The notes: generated from the sequence alone by a model not told the origin. 6,496 nucleotides of DNA from Acidobacteriota bacterium (GCA_003650445.1 QMQE01000145.1:1-6496), one strand, 5' to 3'. Positions 1 through 6,418 are shown, numbered from the stretch's first letter. Numbers and translations: made by a program.

Positions 1-6
1 ACACCC

Positions 7-79
7 TCTGAACGTTGTGTCCTTTGTGCCCTTGTGCCTTTGTGTTGAATTCCCCTCTCCTCCTCCCTGCGGTCGAGTG
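7..79. repeat. Composite intergenic repeat, copy 1
   Basis: This copy is built of four blocks in order: TCTGAACGTTGTG (7-19); an octamer-like array of CCYTTGTG units (about 21-44); TTGAATTC (45-52); then a pyrimidine-only stretch (50-68) ending in CTGCGGT plus CGAGT (67-78). The same blocks recur in the same order and orientation at 151-229. This copy has about three CCYTTGTG units and the other has one, as expected of slippage. Read on the minus strand it gives CACAAAGG and CACAAGGG units. From memory, short degenerate repeats of this style occur in intergenic DNA of many environmental bacteria, but this was not checked. No coding sequence is visible in 1-208. Confidence 0.7.
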
Positions 80-97
80 CAAGTGAAAGTGCGAGTG
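74..97. repeat. Hexamer tandem array, four NRAGTG units
   Basis: Four consecutive six-base units read CGAGTG, CAAGTG, AAAGTG and CGAGTG. The array starts within the tail of composite repeat copy 1 and lies between the two composite copies. It looks like a minor simple-sequence expansion. No function is visible. Confidence 0.7.
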
Positions 98-150
98 CGC
101 GAAAGAAAGGGATTGGCCATTCCCCGCTTCTGAACCTTAGTTCTATCTTT

Positions 151-230
151 TCTGAACGTTGTGCCCTTGTGTTAAATTCTTCTCCCTCTCCCCCTCCGCT
201 CTTCCCCCTCAGCGGCCTCTGCGGTGAGTC
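151..230. repeat. Composite intergenic repeat, copy 2, overlapping the gltX 3' end
   Basis: The blocks follow the same order as in copy 1: TCTGAACGTTGTG (151-163), one CCCTTGTG unit (164-171), TTAAATTC (172-179), a pyrimidine tract from 177 to 210 broken only by a G at 198, then CTGCGGT followed by GAGT (219-229). The offset from copy 1 is 144 bases at the left end and 152 at the right, so the copies differ by small indels. Its right part (209-230) is also coding: on the minus strand it supplies the last codons and the TGA stop of gltX. A third short match, TCTGAAC at 129-135, lies between the copies. Confidence 0.65.
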
Positions 231-1645
231 TCCCTGTCCTTTTTGATAAATTCGATGGCATTCTGAATGCGGCGAACGCACTCCTCTCTTCCAATGAGAA
301 GAACCGTCTCAAAAATTCCAGGGCTTGCCGTACTCCCTGTCAACGCAAGCCGCAGGGGATGGATATAACGGGCGGCTTTCCGCCCTTCCCTCTCCGCCCT
401 CCCCCTGAGCCGGGCTTCCAGTTCCTCTTCGTTAAAGGGCTCACAGCTTTGTATCAGTTCTGCGTCCGCATTTAGAATTTTTTCTGTGTCTTCCCCGGAA
501 AAATGCTTCCGAACCCCTTTTGGGGCATAAGTTTCCGGTGCCCGGAAGAAAAATAATCCGGCATCCCACAGCTCTACCGTTGTCCTTACCCTTGGCCGCA
601 AGAGATTTACGATTTTTGTGAGCCGAGGAGTTTTCTCTAAGTTTATTCCCTTGTTTTCATAAAGTTCAATGAAAATATCTTCCAGCTTTTCATCCGGCAA
701 CATGGAAATGTACTGGCCATTGAGCCAGAGCGCTTTGGTGAAATCAAACACTGCCGCATTCTTTGAAATCCGCTCAACGGAAAATGCCCGGGTCAGCTCA
801 GTCATTCCCATGATTTCCCGATCATCCCCGGGGTTCCAGCCGAGCAATGCGATGAAATTTACCAGGGCTTGCGGCAAAAATCCCTGGTTTTTGTATTCCT
901 CCACAGAGGTTGCGCCGTGGCGTTTACTCAGGCGTTTTTTATCCGGCCCGAGAATCAGGGGGATATGTCCGAACACCGGCGGTGTAAACCCCAGAGCCCG
1001 GTAGAGGAAAATCTGCTTCGGCGTGTTGGAAAGATGGTCGTCCCCGCGAATCACATGGGTAATTCCCATGTCGTGGTCATCCACAACTACCGTCAATTGG
1101 TAAATCGGGGAGCCGTCGGAACGGACAATGATAAAGTCCTCGAATTCATCAGCGTTAAACCGCATTTCTCCCCGGACGAGGTCGTTGAATTGGACAGCTT
1201 CCCGGGGAACTTTCAATCGCACCACGAAGGGCTCCCCGGCGTCCAGTTTTTCCTGAATCTCCCCTTTTGAAAGGGTGGCGCATTTCTGGTCATATTTCCA
1301 ACCCGGGTCATTGCCCCGTCTTTCTTCAATTTCCTCACGGGTACAGAAACAACGGTATGCCCGGCCGGACTCCAGGAGTTTTTCAACTGCGTTCCGGTAT
1401 TTTGTCGTTCGTTTTGACTGGAAAACGATTTCCCCGTCTGCTTTCAATCCCAGCCAGGTCATGCTGGACAATATCTGCTCGGTAAACTCCGGTTTGGATC
1501 GATTTTTGTCGGTATCTTCTATCCGCAGCCGAAATTCCCCGTTCACATGCCTGGCAAACAGGTAATTGAATAAAGCTGTCCTCGCTCCACCGATGTGGAG
1601 GAATCCGGTCGGACTGGGCGCGAATCTTACAACTGTTTTTTTCAA
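209..1645 (-). CDS. gltX: Glutamyl-tRNA synthetase (class I)
   Basis: This enzyme charges tRNA with glutamate in the cytoplasm, using ATP. The class I signatures are both present: HIGG at residues 17-20, within the family motif RFAPSPTGFLHIGG, and the KMSKS equivalent KRLSK at 237-241, followed by RHG. A zinc-site pattern is visible: C99, C101, Y118 and C122, the last two in the form YxxxC. The Rossmann and stem-contact parts fill roughly 1-320, and the helical anticodon-binding region follows to about 465. The length of 478 is normal. The start codon is TTG: an in-frame TAA lies two codons upstream, no ATG precedes the RFAPSPTG motif, and GAGGGG sits seven bases before the TTG. The gene is divergent from the TIM-barrel gene. 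The tail after about residue 468 (ending HRRGR) is encoded by repeat-like DNA and is probably not conserved. Whether the enzyme is discriminating or also charges tRNA-Gln cannot be decided here. Confidence 0.97.
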   Translation of the reverse strand: MKKTVVRFAPSPTGFLHIGGARTALFNYLFARHVNGEFRLRIEDTDKNRSKPEFTEQILSSMTWLGLKADGEIVFQSKRTTKYRNAVEKLLESGRAYRCFCTREEIEERRGNDPGWKYDQKCATLSKGEIQEKLDAGEPFVVRLKVPREAVQFNDLVRGEMRFNADEFEDFIIVRSDGSPIYQLTVVVDDHDMGITHVIRGDDHLSNTPKQIFLYRALGFTPPVFGHIPLILGPDKKRLSKRHGATSVEEYKNQGFLPQALVNFIALLGWNPGDDREIMGMTELTRAFSVERISKNAAVFDFTKALWLNGQYISMLPDEKLEDIFIELYENKGINLEKTPRLTKIVNLLRPRVRTTVELWDAGLFFFRAPETYAPKGVRKHFSGEDTEKILNADAELIQSCEPFNEEELEARLRGRAEREGRKAARYIHPLRLALTGSTASPGIFETVLLIGREECVRRIQNAIEFIKKDRETHRRGR

Positions 1646-1652
1646 AACTTAT

Positions 1653-1658
1653 CCCCTC
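1653..1658 (-). promoter_or_regulatory. Shine-Dalgarno of gltX
   Basis: GAGGGG on the minus strand lies seven bases upstream of the TTG initiation codon (1643-1645). It fixes the non-ATG start, since the reading frame is closed by a TAA just upstream. Confidence 0.75.
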
Positions 1659-1677
1659 GTCTGTTATTTTTGAATTC

Positions 1678-1695
1678 CCGGCCTGGGATAGCCGG
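1678..1695 (-). other. Small hairpin in the gltX leader
   Basis: CCGGC (1678-1682) pairs with GCCGG (1691-1695) around an eight-base loop. If the promoter proposed at 1716-1744 is right, the hairpin lies in the gltX 5' untranslated leader. On the plus strand it is followed, after three bases, by six T residues (1699-1704) and so resembles a weak terminator facing the TIM-barrel gene. The stem is short, so this may be chance. Confidence 0.25.
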
Positions 1696-1715
1696 AACTT
1701 TTTTATGCAGTCTCT

Positions 1716-1744
1716 ATTCTAACCTTATTCCGGCGCCGGGTAAA
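1716..1744 (-). promoter_or_regulatory. Candidate sigma-70-type promoter for gltX
   Basis: On the minus strand, TTTACC (1739-1744) is followed by a 17-base spacer and TAGAAT (1716-1721). These match the -35 and -10 consensus at four and five of six positions with ideal spacing. Transcription would start near 1709, giving a leader of about 65 bases. That leader is too short for a T-box. The spacer contains most of a perfect palindrome (1730-1739). Confidence 0.4.
1730..1739. repeat. Perfect 10-base palindrome in the divergent promoter region
   Basis: CCGGCGCCGG reads the same on both strands and falls in the spacer, just touching the -35 hexamer, of the proposed gltX promoter. It could be a regulator site or simply a GC-rich chance palindrome. 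No second copy was noticed in the window. Confidence 0.35.
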
Positions 1745-1785
1745 CTGCAGCCGCCTTTTCCTGCCGCCATGGCTCCGCTTATGTG

Positions 1786-1791
1786 TATAAT
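1786..1791 (+). promoter_or_regulatory. Candidate -10 element for the TIM-barrel/ispH operon
   Basis: A perfect TATAAT lies 21 bases before the ATG at 1813. A start near 1798 would leave a leader of only about 15 bases, just enough to hold the Shine-Dalgarno at 1801-1807. No convincing -35 hexamer is seen at 15-19 bases upstream, where the sequence is GC-rich, so this promoter would need an activator or a different start. Confidence 0.4.
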
Positions 1792-1800
1792 AACCCTTAA

Positions 1801-1807
1801 AAGGAGG
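1801..1807 (+). promoter_or_regulatory. Consensus Shine-Dalgarno that decides the TIM-barrel start
   Basis: AAGGAGG is a full match to the anti-16S consensus, five bases before the ATG at 1813. An in-frame GTG at 1807 uses the last G of this site, so it cannot be served by it. The ATG at 1813 is therefore preferred, shortening the reading frame by two codons. Confidence 0.8.
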
Positions 1808-1812
1808 TGCAT

Positions 1813-2634
1813 ATGATTTATGGCATTTCAACGCACATTGTCGCAAGGGAAACACTCACCGGTGAACATCTGGATCACATCGCAGATGCCGGTTTTGATA
1901 CAGTTGAGCTTTTTGCCAATTCCCATCAGATTGATTTTGATAACCCCGCAAAACTCCGGGAAATCGCCGGGGCCATTGACCGCAATCACCTGTATGTCAA
2001 TTCTGTCCATACCCCGTTTTATGCTTCACTTGAAGAACTGCACAACGGGCATTTTCTGGACATCAGCTCAGCGGATGAGGCGCTGCGCAAAAAATCTGTT
2101 GATGAAGTTATAAAATGCCTGGTACTGGCATCCTACATTGACGTGGATTATTTTATCCTTCATTTCCCAGGTACTGGAAACCGAGATGCTTTGATGAAAA
2201 GCATTGACAGGCTCCACACTGTCTCCGAACAGCTTAAAACCAAACTCTGCTTTGAGAATGTCCCCGGAAAGACGACAGGTGTCCCAGATATTGTGCATTT
2301 TGTTGAAGATAATAAAGTTCCTTTCGGAGTCTGTTTTGATATTGGACACAGCTATATTGCCGGAGAAATGTTAAAAGACATTGAAGAGTTCGGCGTACAT
2401 TTTTACACCGCCCACATCCACGATAATGATGGCAGCCGGGACCTGCACCAGATTCCCTTTGAAGGAAGCATCCCCTTTGCCGACGCAATGACCGCGTTCA
2501 GGAAAGCCGACTATAAATGGGGGTTCATGATGGAGGTCAAACGTCCGGTTGAAACAGCACTTGAACCCGCTTTACAGCGGATTTACAGCACCATTTCAAG
2601 ATTTGAGCAACTGGAGGTAAAAGCAGGTTTATGA
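1813..2634 (+). CDS. Xylose isomerase-like TIM-barrel protein (sugar phosphate isomerase/epimerase family)
   Basis: The 273-residue protein has the repeated beta-alpha pattern of the xylose isomerase-like/AP endonuclease 2 TIM-barrel superfamily. Candidate divalent-metal ligands and active-site residues occur at the expected strand ends: E32 (VEL), H66 (SVHTP), H117 (ILHFPG), E148 (CFENV), D176 and H179 (CFDIGHS), H201 and H203 (AHIHDND), and E241 (MMEVKR). The ordered E-D-H-E set is complete, so the protein is probably a soluble metalloenzyme. The family includes sugar epimerases, hydroxypyruvate isomerase and endonuclease IV, and the substrate cannot be told from sequence. The stop overlaps the ATG of the ispH-ubiA fusion by four bases (ATGA), so translational coupling is likely and a role linked to isoprenoid or prenyl products is inferred. 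Endonuclease IV is less likely because its extra conserved histidines and glutamates are not evident. Confidence 0.85.
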   Translation: MIYGISTHIVARETLTGEHLDHIADAGFDTVELFANSHQIDFDNPAKLREIAGAIDRNHLYVNSVHTPFYASLEELHNGHFLDISSADEALRKKSVDEVIKCLVLASYIDVDYFILHFPGTGNRDALMKSIDRLHTVSEQLKTKLCFENVPGKTTGVPDIVHFVEDNKVPFGVCFDIGHSYIAGEMLKDIEEFGVHFYTAHIHDNDGSRDLHQIPFEGSIPFADAMTAFRKADYKWGFMMEVKRPVETALEPALQRIYSTISRFEQLEVKAGL

Positions 2635-4346
2635 AAATCATAGTTGCTGAATCCGCAGGATTCTGTTGGGGTGTCAGACGGGCAATGGAAAAGGCCCTGC
2701 ACCTTGCCGAATCTGCCGAAAACCGGGATATTCACACCCTTGGCCCCCTGATTCACAATACGCAGGTAGTGGAGTTCCTTTCCTCAAGGGGAGTAAAAGA
2801 GATTCATTCCCCGGATGAAGCGGATGAAGGCACCGTTATCATCCGTGCCCACGGCGCCACACCCGAAACTTTAGAGAAGTTGAAAAAAAGCGGCGCAAAG
2901 GTAGCAAATGCAACCTGCCCCAGGGTCGGCAAAGTTCAGGCACTGATAAAGGGGCACCTCGCAAAGGGCTATGAAATCATCATAATCGGCGATACCGGAC
3001 ACGCGGAAGTACAGAGCCTTATGGGCTACGCAAAGAACAGGGCACACCTGGTTCAAACACCGATTCAGGCAATGGAACTCCCCTTGTTTGAAAAGGCAAT
3101 TGTTGTTTCCCAGACCACATTTGACAGAAAAGTTTTTGATGAAATCGTGGAACAGCTTCAGGAGAAAACAGGAGAACTGAAAGTATTCTGCACCATCTGC
3201 GATTCCACCGCAAAGCGACAGGATGAAGTGAAAAAACTGGCGTCAAAAGTGGATTGCATGATCATTGTTGGCGGCCATCACAGTGCCAACACGACCCGCC
3301 TGGCCGAAATCTCAAGGCGATATTGTAAGCATGTATATCACATTGAAACGGCAGCTGATCTGGTGAATGTAGATATCCGTTCTTACCAGGCCATTGGTGT
3401 ATCTGCCGGGGCATCCACCCCAAACTGGATTATCAACAGTGTCGTACAGGCCCTGAGATTCAAAGATAAAGAAAAGGCAGTCTCCTTCCAATTGTTCGGA
3501 TGGATGTTTTACGGGGGAATTTTCCGCTCACTTGCCGCATTTTTCCTCTGTTTCGGGATTCTGAACATGTTTCACCTTCCGGTTTCATGGAAATTTCCAC
3601 TGATTGCCTTCTTTTACCTGTTTTCAATTACCAATCTCAACGGGATTGTCAGCGGTGAAGCCCTTTTGTTTAGTGACCCAACCCGGTATCATTTTATTCA
3701 ATCAAGAAGGAAATCCCTCGTTTTTTTCTCTGTTGTCTCCATTCTTTCAGTTCTGGCCCTGGGCCTGACTTTGTCACGATTCGGTTTTTTCATGCTGCTC
3801 TTCTCCGTTCTTCTTGGGGTACTGTATCGAATTCGCATCGGCATTGGGAAAAAGCCGTTTCGAATCTTTGATATTCCCGGTTCAAAGAATCTGTTTCACG
3901 GCCTGGCATGGTCTATTGTCATTGCAGCCATTCCGCTGCTGGAAAACGGTATCTGCTCCTGGAACTTACTGATAACAGGCCCGGGGCTTGTTTTTATGAT
4001 TGTCTTTGCCGGGACAGTGTTGTTTGACTTCAAAGATTACCAGGGGGATCAATTTGCCGGAAAAGAAACCCTTCCGATTCTATTGGGACGAAACCGGGCA
4101 GCCGCCCTCGTTTTCCGTGGAACTGCAATCCTCACTTGCTTCATCACGGTAATCGCGCTTGTCACAGGCCAGAAACAGCTTTCAGTAACACTTGCCCTGT
4201 CTGCCATTTACATTCTTCTCGTTTTTGCCCACTATTCAAACAAAAGTACAATTCCATCTGATGGCAAATTTGAGTTTATTGTAGACGGAATTGCCCTTGT
4301 CCCCTGGCTTATTTCACTGCTGCTTTCAATTGCTTCCCGCATATAA
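2631..4346 (+). CDS. ispH: Fusion of IspH (HMBPP reductase) with a UbiA-family membrane prenyltransferase domain
   Basis: Residues 1 to about 276 form IspH, which reduces HMBPP to IPP and DMAPP in the last MEP-pathway step using a [4Fe-4S] cluster. The three cluster cysteines are C12, C96 and C190. Substrate-site residues H42, H74, H124 and E126, the T162-T163 pair, S218/N220 and S262 (in GASTP) all appear in place. Residues from about 285 to 571 are very hydrophobic, with about nine predicted membrane segments, and match the UbiA superfamily. DxxDxxxD at 466-473 (D466, D469, D473), followed by GKETLP, is the second aspartate motif. The first, normally NDxxDxxxD, is replaced around 335-343 by N335 with L, I and E at the aspartate positions; D349-P-x-R352 follows. 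The frame is uninterrupted and the linker is under ten residues. An internal ATG at 3504 lacks a Shine-Dalgarno. Upstream GGAGG (2613-2617) is 13 bases away, so initiation probably depends on coupling to the preceding gene. The IspH half is near certain, UbiA fold membership is strong, and the activity of that half is open. Confidence 0.93.
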   Translation: MKIIVAESAGFCWGVRRAMEKALHLAESAENRDIHTLGPLIHNTQVVEFLSSRGVKEIHSPDEADEGTVIIRAHGATPETLEKLKKSGAKVANATCPRVGKVQALIKGHLAKGYEIIIIGDTGHAEVQSLMGYAKNRAHLVQTPIQAMELPLFEKAIVVSQTTFDRKVFDEIVEQLQEKTGELKVFCTICDSTAKRQDEVKKLASKVDCMIIVGGHHSANTTRLAEISRRYCKHVYHIETAADLVNVDIRSYQAIGVSAGASTPNWIINSVVQALRFKDKEKAVSFQLFGWMFYGGIFRSLAAFFLCFGILNMFHLPVSWKFPLIAFFYLFSITNLNGIVSGEALLFSDPTRYHFIQSRRKSLVFFSVVSILSVLALGLTLSRFGFFMLLFSVLLGVLYRIRIGIGKKPFRIFDIPGSKNLFHGLAWSIVIAAIPLLENGICSWNLLITGPGLVFMIVFAGTVLFDFKDYQGDQFAGKETLPILLGRNRAAALVFRGTAILTCFITVIALVTGQKQLSVTLALSAIYILLVFAHYSNKSTIPSDGKFEFIVDGIALVPWLISLLLSIASRI

Positions 4347-4369
4347 AAAAAGGGAAGCCGAAGCTTCCC
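4345..4369 (-). terminator. Intrinsic terminator with UUCG tetraloop
   Basis: On the minus strand GGGAAGC, TTCG, GCTTCCC form a perfect seven-base-pair stem (4352-4369) closed as C(UUCG)G, an exceptionally stable tetraloop, followed directly by seven T residues (4345-4351). It ends the 4395-6496 minus-strand unit 25 bases past the stop of the small membrane protein gene. On the plus strand the hairpin lies six bases after the ispH-ubiA stop (4344-4346) but has no U tract, so it would end that transcript poorly at best. Confidence 0.9.
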
Positions 4370-4394
4370 CTTCAACGTGCAAAAAAATGAAAAC

Positions 4395-4856
4395 TTATTT
4401 TGTTTCTTTCTCGTTTGCCGGCGCTTTGGCTTCTTCCTTCGTACCGAAAATGATACCCTGTATCTGATTCAGGCCCTGCTTCGCTTCAAGGTCCTTCTTT
4501 TTCAACAGGTTTGTTTCAATTTCATCAAAAACAGGGGCCAATTCCGCCAGCTTCTTGCATCCGGCCTTATTCAGGTAATCCTTGAAAGCACCAAGCTTGT
4601 CTTTCGCCATACCGAAATTACTTTCCGCAACCGCCATCTGGATTCCCTGAAGCTCCAGTTTAATCTGAAGGGTCCGCTTATCCATTGAAAGCGCGTCAAT
4701 TTTCTGGTTCAGCTCTGCTATCTGCTGCGTCATTGCCTGTTCCTTTTTGCTGAACTCTGCCTTAGCGCTTCTCATTGCCATCAAGTGGGCGGCAAGCAGA
4801 ACAATTAAAATGATAACAAACAGAATACCAAGGGTTTTTGTCGATCCTTTTTCCAT
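4395..4856 (-). CDS. Small membrane-anchored coiled-coil protein, function unknown
   Basis: I do not recognise this 153-residue protein. A short N-terminal stretch with one lysine on either side of the turn-free start (MEKGSTKT) precedes a single hydrophobic segment at about 9-27, best read as an uncleaved signal anchor with the rest outside the membrane. Residues about 32-70 have a heptad-like pattern rich in Q, E, K and L, suggesting a coiled coil. Residues 70-137 look like helical hairpins (for example AESNFGMAKDKL at 77-88). The tail from 139 is charged and low in complexity (K, E, A). The only cysteine is C100. AAGGAG (4865-4870) lies eight bases before the ATG. It starts 21 bases after the stop of the HD-GYP gene and is followed by a strong terminator, so it is the last gene of that operon. 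Codon use and composition look like its neighbours. Confidence 0.8.
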   Translation of the reverse strand: MEKGSTKTLGILFVIILIVLLAAHLMAMRSAKAEFSKKEQAMTQQIAELNQKIDALSMDKRTLQIKLELQGIQMAVAESNFGMAKDKLGAFKDYLNKAGCKKLAELAPVFDEIETNLLKKKDLEAKQGLNQIQGIIFGTKEEAKAPANEKETK

Positions 4857-4864
4857 CTTTCTTT

Positions 4865-4870
4865 CTCCTT
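4865..4870 (-). promoter_or_regulatory. Shine-Dalgarno of the small membrane protein gene
   Basis: AAGGAG on the minus strand lies eight bases upstream of the ATG at 4856-4854, inside the 21-base gap after the HD-GYP stop codon. The gene therefore has its own strong initiation signal rather than relying only on coupling. Confidence 0.75.
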
Positions 4871-4877
4871 TTAAAAA

Positions 4878-6398
4878 TTAAGGGGTTAATGCCAAATCAA
4901 GATCCAGGCCCAGATTTTCTGTCTTTACCTGCTTGAATTCTTCATAACAATCCAGAAAAATATTGACCACGTATGGATCAAATTGACGCCCGGAAAAATC
5001 CTGGATTTCCTGCCAGGCTCGTTCGGGTTCCAGGCCTTCACGGTATGGCCTTGAACTGGTCATCGCATCGTACGTGTCCGCCACCGCCATCATCCGGGAT
5101 TCCAATGGGATGGCGTCGCCTTTCAGCCCGTCCGGATACCCATTTCCATCATACCATTCATGATGGTGGCGAATCACGGGGCTTAATTCGAAACCATACA
5201 GATTTTTTACAATTTCTGCCCCGATGACAGGATGTCTATCCATAATTGCTTTTTCTTCAGCTGTTAACTTCCCCGGTTTATTGAGAATTGATTCAGGAAC
5301 TCCGATTTTCCCAATATCATGGAGGATGCATGCCACACTCAGCGAAAACAATCGATCGGGATCAGAAATTATCCGCCTTGCCAGGATCATGGTGTACCGC
5401 TCTACCCGTTCGCAATGCCCTTTTGTGTAGGCATCTTTTGCTTCAATTGTATATGCGTGGGTACGAACGGATGACAGAAACATCTTTCGCATTTCATTTT
5501 CATGATGCTGAACAAGGAAATCGTTGTACAGGATTACTTCCAGTTCTGAAAGCAGGAGCCCGAATGTACTGTCATCAATAACATAGCCGCTGTCGCCGGG
5601 GAATCCCACGTACATGATGCCAAAAATCTGTCCGCGCTGGATTTCTATCGCAATGTACCCTTTGTCTGAAGGGAAAAGATGAGCTTCCAATGTAACCATA
5701 CCCTCCTGGTCCCTCTTAATTTCAGTAGATTTGAACACTGTTTTTTCCGGCAGCCCAGGGGCACAGCTCTCAGGATTTACCTCGAATATTTCCAATTTTT
5801 CATCATAGGGGAGAAAGGCAAAGCTTGATGCGTGAAACGCAGAAAAACAATATTCCCGAATGTGCTTCATTTTCTCTTTCAGTTCAAGAGTTTCTCTGGT
5901 CTTTTGTGCCATTTCCTGCAATTGAATCAACTGATTATTTAAGCGCTTCAAGTCTGCTGTGCGAGCTTCCACTTCCGATTCCAGATTTCTGCGATACTGG
6001 TCTTTTTCTATGAGAAAAGTGTGTTTTTCCAAAGCCCTGCCCACCGTCAGGTAAATCGTGTCCAGTTTGAAAGGTTTTGAAATAAAATCGTACGCCCCGA
6101 CCCGGAGAGACTCCACAGCTGCCTGAGTATCTGCATAACCGGTTACAATCACCGGGATTACAAATGGATACTTAACCGCAACCTGTCGGATCAGTTCTAT
6201 TCCACCCATTTCAGGCATGTTAATGTCTGCGATGAGAACAGAATAAACATTATCCGGTTGTTTCTCCATTACTTTCAATGCTTCTTTCCCATTGCACGCC
6301 GTGTCTACTTTAAACCCGCGTGCTTCCAGGATATCCTGAAGTACTTCGCAGAATTCAGCCTCATCATCCACGACCAGAAGACGCTTGTTCTCCGTCAT
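4878..6398 (-). CDS. Response regulator with receiver, GAF-like and HD-GYP domains (c-di-GMP phosphodiesterase)
   Basis: The 506-residue protein is expected to hydrolyse cyclic di-GMP under control of phosphorylation. The receiver domain (about 5-122) has acidic pair D11-D12, phospho-acceptor D58 (in ADINMP), T86 and K108 (in SKPF). A coiled coil spans roughly 124-178. Residues about 180-295 look like a divergent GAF domain (FGIMYVGF, then a helix ending LYND); no ligand can be named. HD-GYP fills about 308-490, with H328 (GHCERV), H360-D361 with GK (HDIGK), H389-P390, H412-H413-E414, the GYP triad at 420-422 and D441 (VADTYDAMTS). The residue four before H328 is a tyrosine rather than the glutamate found in trinuclear-iron members, so a two-metal site is inferred. 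The upstream ribosome site is weak (GGAA, seven bases before the ATG). It sits 20 bases after an upstream gene and 21 bases before the small membrane protein gene. No DNA-binding domain is present. Confidence 0.95.
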   Translation of the reverse strand: MTENKRLLVVDDEAEFCEVLQDILEARGFKVDTACNGKEALKVMEKQPDNVYSVLIADINMPEMGGIELIRQVAVKYPFVIPVIVTGYADTQAAVESLRVGAYDFISKPFKLDTIYLTVGRALEKHTFLIEKDQYRRNLESEVEARTADLKRLNNQLIQLQEMAQKTRETLELKEKMKHIREYCFSAFHASSFAFLPYDEKLEIFEVNPESCAPGLPEKTVFKSTEIKRDQEGMVTLEAHLFPSDKGYIAIEIQRGQIFGIMYVGFPGDSGYVIDDSTFGLLLSELEVILYNDFLVQHHENEMRKMFLSSVRTHAYTIEAKDAYTKGHCERVERYTMILARRIISDPDRLFSLSVACILHDIGKIGVPESILNKPGKLTAEEKAIMDRHPVIGAEIVKNLYGFELSPVIRHHHEWYDGNGYPDGLKGDAIPLESRMMAVADTYDAMTSSRPYREGLEPERAWQEIQDFSGRQFDPYVVNIFLDCYEEFKQVKTENLGLDLDLALTP

Positions 6399-6418
6399 GA
6401 ATCTATTCCATTCATTGC

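Noticed and set aside
1..230. Possible CRISPR array in the repeated left end
   Set aside because: Only two long copies are present, their internal lengths differ, units are degenerate and low in complexity, and no constant repeat alternates with unique spacers of even length.
224..1565. Several plus-strand open frames across gltX
   Set aside because: They lie antisense to a clearly conserved gene, lack Shine-Dalgarno sites and give proteins with no recognisable domain pattern.
1646..1710. T-box or other riboswitch in the gltX leader
   Set aside because: The leader is about 65 bases and holds only one weak five-pair hairpin; no T-box sequence or antiterminator pairing is visible.
1807..1812. 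Earlier GTG start for the TIM-barrel gene
   Set aside because: The GTG overlaps the AAGGAGG site at 1801-1807, which is ideally placed for the ATG at 1813; using GTG would leave no ribosome binding site.
3504..3506. Internal ATG that might make a separate UbiA protein
   Set aside because: No Shine-Dalgarno precedes it and it lies inside the start of the hydrophobic domain, so a fused product is the better reading.
4352..4380. Terminator for the ispH-ubiA transcript on the plus strand
   Set aside because: The hairpin is present but is followed by CTTCAACG rather than a T run, so it is a good intrinsic terminator only for the minus strand.
6395..6415. Seven-codon minus-strand leader frame overlapping the HD-GYP start as ATGA
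   Set aside because: It has only a weak purine stretch before its ATG and no amino acid bias suggesting attenuation; chance is the simpler explanation.
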